From Nitrosomonas sp. (GTDB lineage: Bacteria > Pseudomonadota > Gammaproteobacteria > Burkholderiales > Nitrosomonadaceae): DNA of 64,000 bases. Both the position numbers and the translations under genes were made by a program. Positions 57,011-64,000 of the stretch are shown one piece after another. The stretch is taken from contig NZ_JAHBZY010000006.1 in NCBI RefSeq assembly GCF_019635155.1, forward strand, positions 1 through 64,000, written 5' to 3'. The notes below the pieces were generated by a model that saw nothing but the letters and a program-made list of their open reading frames with translations, was not told where the DNA came from and ran no database searches. Within the stretch, counting starts at the first letter, position 1, and each line of letters starts with the position of its first letter.

Positions 57011-58168
57011 TTATTTTAGCTGTTCGTGCAATAACTTAAGAATCCGCGCGGTTGTGACGGAATTTACAGCCGATCCGTCATCGTTTGATAGTGTAACCTT
57101 GCTTGAATTCGTTCCGGCATTATGAACATGGATGCGATATTTTGCAGCTTTTGTATTGTCTTTATCACCGCTTCGCCAGAACATGATATTTGAGAGAATC
57201 CCTTCATCATCGCCTTTTTTCTTACTGTCTTTGTCGAGACTAACAAAACGTACGTAATATATACCTTCTTCCCGATTACGATCTTCTACGGTAAAGCCGA
57301 TGCGATCAAGCGCCAAGCCAACGCGCCGCCACGATCTGTCGAACGTTTCATAAACAATCAACGAAGTTCCTTCATTGTCAATAAAGGCGCGTTCGTAGGT
57401 ACTACTTCTACCCGTGGTTAATTCCAGTTTTGCTTTTTGTTCTTCCACTCCGAAGCGTATCATTAAACGTGATAGCATTTCCGCTTCCAAATCAGGATCC
57501 GCCGGACGGGGCTGCCAGATTGATCGATTGAGGTTGCCGCCTTCCAAAACTTCGATCATGCCACGATGACTAATATAGATTTCGGTATTACCCGTCTCAC
57601 TGCGTTCAAGGCGAGTACGGAATTTATCCCGCTCGGCGGTGGAATAAATACTATCCAAGAAAGTGGAAATGAAAGAGCGAATGAGGTCCTGAGGAATTTT
57701 TGCGCGATTTTCCGCCCAGTCGGTTTCCATAATTCCGGCTTCCGGAATCTCGATTTTGATCAAGAAACCTAATTCCTGCCAAAATTCCTTTACAACCGGC
57801 CATACGAGTTCGGGAGATTGTGGTACTACCAACCATCGCTGTGTTCCGGATCGCTCAATATGTACATTTTGTACCGATGATGGCAATAAACTGGACGTAC
57901 CGGCTGTTTGTTGTCCGCCGCGTTCACTACTGTAAGAAGAGAAAGTGGTACTGCCGGATGAGCTAAGTTCCGGGATTGAATAGCGTTCGTCGACTGCCGG
58001 TTGCACCAGATCGGGTGGAATATCCAGCGGAGGTAATCGTCCCGCCGATTTATAATCAATCGTTTTGGTATCCGGAAACAGGTCGATTGTTTTGCAGCCT
58101 ATTTGGATTAATGAAAGCGACAATACTGAAGATGTTACGATTACATTGCGCCAATTCATTTTTAACAT
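57011..58168 (-). CDS. bamC: Outer-membrane assembly lipoprotein BamC
   Basis: The 385-residue protein starts with a lipoprotein signal peptide with lipobox QIGC (Cys near 25). The long unstructured segment (about 30-95, PPLDIPPDLVQPAVDERYSIPE) and two helix-grip domains are those of BamC (NlpB), part of the BAM complex that inserts outer-membrane proteins. The ATG at 58168 begins one base after the dapA stop, so the two are translationally coupled; a longer frame to 58192 would lie inside dapA. Confidence 0.9.
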   Translation of the reverse strand: MLKMNWRNVIVTSSVLSLSLIQIGCKTIDLFPDTKTIDYKSAGRLPPLDIPPDLVQPAVDERYSIPELSSSGSTTFSSYSSERGGQQTAGTSSLLPSSVQNVHIERSGTQRWLVVPQSPELVWPVVKEFWQELGFLIKIEIPEAGIMETDWAENRAKIPQDLIRSFISTFLDSIYSTAERDKFRTRLERSETGNTEIYISHRGMIEVLEGGNLNRSIWQPRPADPDLEAEMLSRLMIRFGVEEQKAKLELTTGRSSTYERAFIDNEGTSLIVYETFDRSWRRVGLALDRIGFTVEDRNREEGIYYVRFVSLDKDSKKKGDDEGILSNIMFWRSGDKDNTKAAKYRIHVHNAGTNSSKVTLSNDDGSAVNSVTTARILKLLHEQLK

Positions 58169-58169
58169 C

Positions 58170-59057
58170 TTACCTCTTTGATTCGTGAACACTGGCTGAT
58201 TGCATGGCTTGACGGATAAGTTGATGGTATTTTTCGGATAGAGGCGTTAGAGGTAAACGGATCCCATGACCAATTAATCCCATTTGTGTAACAGCCCATT
58301 TGACCGGGATTGGGTTCGCTTCAATAAATAGATCGATATGCAAGCGTAACAGTTTGTTGTTTATTTCACGTGCAGTATTGAGATCGCCCGATAGAGCCGC
58401 AGTGCACATATCATGCATCATACGAGGCGCGACATTGGCAGTAACCGAGATGACACCGGCCCCGCCTAAAAGTAGCAGCGCCAATGCACTGGCGTCATCG
58501 CCGCTATAAATGGAAAACCCGCGCGGTGCTTTGAGTAATAATTCGGTGCCTCGGCCAATATCGCCGGTTGCATCCTTGATCCCGATAATATTGGGAATTT
58601 GGGCCAAGCGTAATGCGGTTTCGTTATGAATGTCGGCAACTGTTCTGCCGGGTACATTGTATAGAATTTGTGGGATGTCGACCGCTTCGGCGATTGCTCT
58701 AAAATGTTGATAGAGTCCTTCCTGAGTAGGCTTGTTGTAATAGGGCGCAACCGAAAGGCAGGCATCAACACCCGCATTTTTAGCATGAATCGATAAGTCG
58801 ATAGCTTCACGTGTTGAATTGGCGCCAGTACCCGCGATGACCGGGATGCGCCCCGCAACATGGTCCACTGTAATCTGCATCAACGAATGATGTTCTTCAA
58901 AATCAACAGTCGGTGATTCACCTGTGGTGCCAACCACAACCACGCCATCGGTACCCTGTTCAATGTGGAAATCGAGAAGGGAGCGGAAATGATCCAAATC
59001 CAACCCACCTTCTTCATCCATGGGAGTTACGATAGCGACCAAGCTACCTTTAAACAT
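58170..59057 (-). CDS. dapA: 4-Hydroxy-tetrahydrodipicolinate synthase
   Basis: The 295-residue TIM barrel has the Schiff-base Lys 161 ([10 protein letters not shown]), Tyr 133 (LYNVPGRT) and the TTGES motif near 44-48. It condenses pyruvate with aspartate semialdehyde, the first step to diaminopimelate and lysine. It leads the dapA-bamC pair, the same order as in enterobacteria. Confidence 0.96.
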   Translation of the reverse strand: MFKGSLVAIVTPMDEEGGLDLDHFRSLLDFHIEQGTDGVVVVGTTGESPTVDFEEHHSLMQITVDHVAGRIPVIAGTGANSTREAIDLSIHAKNAGVDACLSVAPYYNKPTQEGLYQHFRAIAEAVDIPQILYNVPGRTVADIHNETALRLAQIPNIIGIKDATGDIGRGTELLLKAPRGFSIYSGDDASALALLLLGGAGVISVTANVAPRMMHDMCTAALSGDLNTAREINNKLLRLHIDLFIEANPIPVKWAVTQMGLIGHGIRLPLTPLSEKYHQLIRQAMQSASVHESKR

Positions 59058-59201
59058 GACAAGCTTCCCAGTTAAAAAAATACATTCTACCCGAATCTGG
59101 TCTTAATTAAGCAGCCTCACGAGCTATCCAGGCAAACCAATGGCTTGCCTGTAGCGCGGCAATCATTTGATATGTCATTACAAGTCATTGAAGATAATAA
59201 T

Positions 59202-61787
59202 CTATTGTGTTTCCTTGGTGAAGCTGATGGCGTCATTTTTGAAATCAACCCGGATCGTGTCTTTTGCAACAAAATGACCTTCCAGAATTTCTTTAGCGAG
59301 CGGATTCTCAATTTGTGCCTGAATGGCTCGTTTGAGAGGGCGCGCACCAAATATCGGATCAAAACCGGCTTGTGAGATCGCCGATAACGCCGCATCACTA
59401 ACTTCCAGCTTCATTTCAAGTTTGGCCAACCTGGTTTCCAAGTTGTGCAACTGTATTCTGGCAATTGATTGGATATGTTTCTGATCCAGCGGATGGAAGA
59501 CCACGACCTCATCAATCCGGTTAATAAACTCCGGCCGGAAGTAGGTTTTGACTTCGCTCATGACTGCATTTTTTATCGTCTGATATTCACCGCCGGACAT
59601 TTCTTGAATCATCTGCGATCCCAGATTCGAAGTCATTACGATCACGGTATTCTTGAAATCGACCGTGCGTCCTTGGCCATCAGTCATCCGTCCATCATCC
59701 AACACTTGCAATAACACATTAAAAACATCCGGATGCGCTTTTTCTATCTCGTCGAGCAGAATGACCGAATACGGTTTTCTACGGACAAGTTCGGTTAAAT
59801 AGCCGCCTTCTTCGTAACCGACGTATCCAGGTGGTGCACCGATCAAGCGGGCAACGGAGTGTTTCTCCATGAATTCTGACATATCGATCCGGATCAAATG
59901 ATCTTCGGAATCAAACAAGAATCCCGCGAGCGCTTTACAGAGCTCTGTTTTACCAACGCCGGTAGGACCAAGAAACAAGAATGATCCGTACGGCCTGTTA
60001 GGATCGGATAAACCAGCGCGTGACCGGCGAATTGCATCGGATACCAATCGAACCGCTTCATCCTGTCCGACTACCCGTTCATGCAGTTTCTGTTCCATGA
60101 GCAGCAATTTTTCACGCTCACCTTGCATCATTTTGGCTACCGGGATGCCGGTTGCACGCGACACGACCTCGGCAATTTCCTCGGCGCCGACTTGGGTGCG
60201 CAGTAACTTGTTTTGTCCGCCTTCAGCTTCGTATTGCGCAGCTTCCTTCAATTTGGCCTCAAGCTGCGGAAGTTTGCCGTATTGCAATTCGGCCACTCTG
60301 TCCAACTTGCCTTCCCGCTGGAATTTCATCACTTCCGCTTTCACGTGATCAATCTCTTCCTTGATGCTGGCCGCACCCTGCGCTGCACCTTTCTCGATTT
60401 TCCATACTTCTTCAAGGTCGGCGTATTCGCGTTCAAGTTTCTGAATTTCGTCTTCGATCAGTGTCAGGCGTTTTTGCGAAGCTTCATCCTTTTCTTTTTT
60501 CACCGCTTCGCGTTCGATCTTGAGCTGAATCAAGCGGCGATCCAGTTTATCCATTACCTCGGGCTTGGAATCGATTTCCATCTTGATGCGTGCGGCTGCT
60601 TCATCGATCAGATCAATGGCTTTGTCCGGCAGGAAACGGTCGGTAATGTAGCGATGAGAAAGCTCTGCCGCTGCGACGATAGCCGGATCGGTGATTTCCA
60701 CGCCATGGTGTAGCTCGTATTTTTCCTGCAAACCGCGAAGTATCGCAATTGTGGCTTCTACCGTTGGTTCTTCCACTAATACTTTCTGAAAGCGCCGTTC
60801 CAGCGCAGCGTCTTTCTCAATATACTTGCGATACTCATCCAATGTTGTGGCCCCGATACAATGCAACTCGCCACGCGCCAAAGCAGGCTTCAGCATGTTG
60901 CCGGCATCCATGGCGCCCTCTGCTTTACCGGCACCTACCATGGTATGTAGCTCATCGATGAATACAATGGTTTTTCCTTCGTCTTGCGCAAGTTCCTTCA
61001 GCACGGTCTTGAGACGCTCTTCGAATTCCCCACGATATTTTGCACCCGCTAATAGCGCTGCCATATCTAGCACAAGGACACGTTTATCTTTAAGGCTTTC
61101 GGGTACTTCTCCGTTAATGATGCGCTGGGCAAGTCCTTCAACAATAGCGGTTTTACCGACACCCGGTTCTCCGATCAGCACCGGATTATTTTTGGTGCGA
61201 CGCTGTAACACTTGAATGGCACGGCGAATTTCATCGTCGCGTCCGATCACCGGGTCCAGTTTTCCCTGCCGAGCCCGCTCGGTAAGATCCAAGGTATATT
61301 TTTTGAGTGCTTCACGGCTACCTTCGGCTTCTGCGCTGCTGACTTGTTCTCCTCCCCGTACGGTGTTAATGGCTTTTTCCAAAGCGGAGGCACTGACACC
61401 ATGTTGTTTCAGCAACGTACCGACTTCACCTTTGTCTTGTGACGCCGCCAACAGAAACATCTCGGATGCGATAAATTGGTCGTTGCGTTTCTGTGCCTCT
61501 TTATCAGCCAAGTTGAGTAGATTATTCAGAGTGCGGGAAATAGTAATTTCTCCGCCGGAGTTTTCTACTTTTGGCAGACGCTGAATGCTTTGTTTGATGC
61601 TATCAAGTAAAGGTGCGGTGTTGACGCCGGAACGCTGTAATAAGGATAGCGTGCCGCCATCTTCTTGTTGCAATAATGCCAACAGCAGATGTTGAGGTTC
61701 GATAGTTGGGCTATCTTGACCGATTGCAATACTTTGTGCATCAGCAAATGCTTGTTGGAATTTGGTAGTAAGCTTGTCGAAACGCAT
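59202..61787 (-). CDS. clpB: Chaperone ATPase ClpB
   Basis: The 861-residue disaggregase has an N-terminal Clp_N domain, two AAA modules (Walker A GEPGVGKT near 207 and GPTGVGKT near 608) and the coiled-coil middle domain (about 410-525) that separates ClpB from ClpA and ClpC. It works with DnaK to rescue aggregated proteins. A sigma-32 promoter lies about 32 nt upstream of the start. Confidence 0.97.
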   Translation of the reverse strand: MRFDKLTTKFQQAFADAQSIAIGQDSPTIEPQHLLLALLQQEDGGTLSLLQRSGVNTAPLLDSIKQSIQRLPKVENSGGEITISRTLNNLLNLADKEAQKRNDQFIASEMFLLAASQDKGEVGTLLKQHGVSASALEKAINTVRGGEQVSSAEAEGSREALKKYTLDLTERARQGKLDPVIGRDDEIRRAIQVLQRRTKNNPVLIGEPGVGKTAIVEGLAQRIINGEVPESLKDKRVLVLDMAALLAGAKYRGEFEERLKTVLKELAQDEGKTIVFIDELHTMVGAGKAEGAMDAGNMLKPALARGELHCIGATTLDEYRKYIEKDAALERRFQKVLVEEPTVEATIAILRGLQEKYELHHGVEITDPAIVAAAELSHRYITDRFLPDKAIDLIDEAAARIKMEIDSKPEVMDKLDRRLIQLKIEREAVKKEKDEASQKRLTLIEDEIQKLEREYADLEEVWKIEKGAAQGAASIKEEIDHVKAEVMKFQREGKLDRVAELQYGKLPQLEAKLKEAAQYEAEGGQNKLLRTQVGAEEIAEVVSRATGIPVAKMMQGEREKLLLMEQKLHERVVGQDEAVRLVSDAIRRSRAGLSDPNRPYGSFLFLGPTGVGKTELCKALAGFLFDSEDHLIRIDMSEFMEKHSVARLIGAPPGYVGYEEGGYLTELVRRKPYSVILLDEIEKAHPDVFNVLLQVLDDGRMTDGQGRTVDFKNTVIVMTSNLGSQMIQEMSGGEYQTIKNAVMSEVKTYFRPEFINRIDEVVVFHPLDQKHIQSIARIQLHNLETRLAKLEMKLEVSDAALSAISQAGFDPIFGARPLKRAIQAQIENPLAKEILEGHFVAKDTIRVDFKNDAISFTKETQ

Positions 61788-61818
61788 TAAATTCTCCCAT
61801 CGTAGGTAACTGATGCTT

Positions 61819-61846
61819 ACGTGGGGGAAAGGTGCGAAATTTCAAG
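61819..61846 (-). promoter_or_regulatory. Sigma-32 heat-shock promoter of clpB
   Basis: On the minus strand, CTTGAAA (61846-61840) and CCCCACGT (61826-61819) are separated by 13 nt, matching the heat-shock consensus CTTGAAA and CCCCATNT. The clpB start is 32 nt downstream of the -10. Confidence 0.82.
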
Positions 61847-61852
61847 TGGGGA

Positions 61853-64000
61853 TTACATTATTGAATGGATAGCGCGAATTTTGGTTTTTTGCAGAACCGG
61901 TTTGAGCATGTTTTCGATTTCCAGTGCTGGAACCGGTTTGCTGAAATAATAACCTTGGTAATGATTGCATTTTTGTTCGGTAAGGAAAGCTAACTGCTCT
62001 TCTATTTCAATTCCTTCCGCGATGACATCCAATTCAAGGCTATGCGCCATTGCAATAATCGCCGCAACAATGGTTCGATCATTTTTGTCCGTGACGATGT
62101 CGCGTACAAAAGATCGATCGATCTTAAGCGTATGAATAGGGAATTTCTTCAAGTAACTGAGACTCGAGTAACCGGTTCCAAAATCGTCAATGGAAATATG
62201 TAATCCCATTGCATGCAGGCTGCTCAACGTTTCCACTACTTTCTCAATATTGTCGATCAACATGCTTTCTGTAATTTCCAGCGAAATATATTTTGCATCC
62301 ACCCCGGTTTCTCTGAGGATTTGTGCGATATTGGTAATGAGATCTTTATCGCGGAATTGCCGTGCAGATAAATTAATCGCAATTCGGGGTACGTAATAGC
62401 CTTGATTTTGCCATGCTTTAATTTGCACGCAGACGGTTTTTAAAACCCATTCGCCGATGGGAATAATCAATCCGGTTTCTTCCGCCAGATTGATAAATTT
62501 GTCAGGTGATATCAATTGATGCACCGGGTGCCGCCAACGCAACAACGCTTCGAGTCCATACAGATGATGATTGGGCATATCCATCACGGGTTGGTAATGC
62601 AGTATCAGTTCGTTCCGCTCCATCGCATAACGCAGATCCAGGCTCAAAGTGTGTCTTTCATATGCTGACTTGTTAAGCTCATCGGTAAAGAACTGGTAAT
62701 TGTTACGGCCATTTTCCTTGGCATGATACATGGCGACATCGCTGTTTCTCAGTAACGTTTCGGCGGTGCTGCCATCATTGGGAAATACCGCGATGCCGAT
62801 GCTACCGCCGATATGAAGCTCGTTGCCATGGATATAAAATGGCTGTATCAGAGAATCCAGGATTTTTTGAGCAACTTTCGCGGCGTCCAGCGATTCGGCG
62901 ATGGAATTGAGCACGACAATAAATTCATCACCGCCTTGGCGGGCTACGGTATCTTCGGTACGGACACAGAATTTTAATCGATTGGCGACTGCTTTAAGCA
63001 ATAAATCCCCGATATCATGCCCGAGTGAATCATTAATCGTTTTGAAACGATCCAGATCGATAAATAGAACCGCCATTTGCCGTTGCCGCCGCGTATCATG
63101 CACCAATACTTGTTCGACACGGTCCTGCAGCAAGTTGCGATTCGGAAGACCGGTTAATGCATCGTGAGTTGCCATCTCAATGATGCGTTTTTCGGCTTCT
63201 TTGCGCTCATACCATCTGCCAAGGTCGTGAACGATGGTGCCGATCAGATTCTTCTGATAAACCAATCCATGCGGAACTTCGTGCATGAAAGCCAACTGCA
63301 ATGATCCACACTGCTGGCCATTTGCGATAATTGCAGCTTCAATAGTATTGGGCAGGTTTTCTCGATATCCGGGTGTGGTAATCTGTTTATTCTCAAGACT
63401 GATTTTGGCAACGACCATTTCTTGGGTTTCGAAGACTGACAATAAGAAACTTAGAATATTTTTACAGGTTTCTTCTATGCATTGATCTTGCGCCAGATAA
63501 TTTCGAATTTTTTCCAGGCAAATATTTTCTTTTAATCGTTCATTCAAATAGGATTCTTTTTGTTTAATGGATCGTTGGATAAAAGGCATTGTCATCCAAT
63601 GGATTACCGCAATTCCGAACAATAAAATCAGGGTCAGATAAGTGATAATTATCTTGACTTGATGCGTGAAGTAGTTATTGAGTTCATTTTTATCAATCTT
63701 TAGTGCGGCGCCAAGTCCGTAGGCGACAGGCGCATGTGCGGCGACGACATCAACCTGCCGGTAATCCTTAAGGAGTTTCGTACCGGTTTCACCATTTAAA
63801 GCAAAATGAATCGGTAGCGGCTTATTATTTATGACGCGCGATACCCGCTTAAATTGATTGCCGTCAAAAGCACGCAGAAAACAATCCATTTCGAGGTCAC
63901 TGTTTGCTGCTGGAGCACAAAGTAAAAAATCCCCGGTTTTACCTACCAGAGGCGTATCGGTGAAAATGCGTGTGAGGCCTGATAGCTGTTCTTCGGTGGT
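61853..64000 (-). CDS. Membrane-bound GGDEF-EAL cyclic-di-GMP protein (5' end beyond the window)
   Basis: At least 715 codons; the frame stays open to the last base of the window, so the start lies beyond 64000. The visible part has a periplasmic sensor tail (RIFTDTPLVGKTGDFLLCAP, dCache-like), a membrane helix (about 30 residues ending WMTMPF), a GAF-like linker, a GGDEF domain with the motif intact and an RxxD site (RTED) before it, and an EAL domain (GLEALLRWRHP, DDFGTGYSSL). Both active sites look functional. Confidence 0.9.
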   Translation of the reverse strand, partial: TTEEQLSGLTRIFTDTPLVGKTGDFLLCAPAANSDLEMDCFLRAFDGNQFKRVSRVINNKPLPIHFALNGETGTKLLKDYRQVDVVAAHAPVAYGLGAALKIDKNELNNYFTHQVKIIITYLTLILLFGIAVIHWMTMPFIQRSIKQKESYLNERLKENICLEKIRNYLAQDQCIEETCKNILSFLLSVFETQEMVVAKISLENKQITTPGYRENLPNTIEAAIIANGQQCGSLQLAFMHEVPHGLVYQKNLIGTIVHDLGRWYERKEAEKRIIEMATHDALTGLPNRNLLQDRVEQVLVHDTRRQRQMAVLFIDLDRFKTINDSLGHDIGDLLLKAVANRLKFCVRTEDTVARQGGDEFIVVLNSIAESLDAAKVAQKILDSLIQPFYIHGNELHIGGSIGIAVFPNDGSTAETLLRNSDVAMYHAKENGRNNYQFFTDELNKSAYERHTLSLDLRYAMERNELILHYQPVMDMPNHHLYGLEALLRWRHPVHQLISPDKFINLAEETGLIIPIGEWVLKTVCVQIKAWQNQGYYVPRIAINLSARQFRDKDLITNIAQILRETGVDAKYISLEITESMLIDNIEKVVETLSSLHAMGLHISIDDFGTGYSSLSYLKKFPIHTLKIDRSFVRDIVTDKNDRTIVAAIIAMAHSLELDVIAEGIEIEEQLAFLTEQKCNHYQGYYFSKPVPALEIENMLKPVLQKTKIRAIHSIM

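Overview
The window looks like a moderate-GC betaproteobacterial chromosome, most likely from Nitrosomonadales (Nitrosomonas-like). This is inferred from gene order and protein character: rpsU-yqeY-dnaG-rpoD-tRNA, rlmE-ftsH-folP-glmM, dapA-bamC, multihaem c-type cytochromes, a PEP-CTERM protein and a split pyruvate carboxylase. Most of it is housekeeping chromosome. No rRNA, CRISPR array or insertion sequence was seen.

Layout. Positions 1-13200 hold a tri-haem and a di-haem cytochrome c (an overlapping pair), a histone-deacetylase-like hydrolase, an unrecognised coiled-coil membrane protein, a small K+ channel, a YiiX-like cysteine hydrolase, a BT1-type transporter behind a DegS-like protease, Nif3, MltA, DsbC and a UbiH-type monooxygenase. 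Positions 13302-18810 hold a tRNA with anticodon CAU, the macromolecular-synthesis cluster (S21, YqeY, primase, RpoD) and a second CAU tRNA.

Positions 18766-25589 are a mobile island of about 6.8 kb inserted into the 3' half of the second tRNA. It is bounded by a perfect 41-bp direct repeat. From left to right it carries a tyrosine integrase, an excisionase-like HTH protein, two unrecognised small proteins, a rolling-circle-type replication initiator under a palindromic promoter, a two-gene AAA ATPase/DUF4435 cassette that matches the PARIS anti-phage system (AriA/AriB), and a ParDE/RelBE-like toxin-antitoxin pair. A diverged tRNA 3'-end sequence at 22008-22039 splits the island into a replication/integration half and a defence half, which suggests a composite origin.

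Positions 25717-38840 return to the core: rlmE, ftsH, folP, glmM, a Pho-box-controlled pstS, cysG and yhbY on the plus strand, facing greA, carB and carA on the minus strand. Positions 39212-48429 hold a PH-domain protein, a PAS-GAF-GGDEF-EAL protein, a PEP-CTERM protein, two poorly characterised membrane or secreted proteins, a Crp/Fnr regulator and the two pyruvate carboxylase subunits. Positions 48767-64000 hold an S49 peptidase, rfbB-rfbD, accA-tilS, an exported MsrB, a JmjC ribosomal oxygenase, two small lipoproteins, dapA-bamC, clpB behind a clear sigma-32 promoter, and the 3' part of a second GGDEF-EAL protein that runs off the window end.

The strongest candidate for a notable system is the island: a PARIS-like defence cassette next to a replicative, tRNA-integrating element whose rep gene appears to be transcribed leaderlessly from inside a 61-bp interrupted palindrome.
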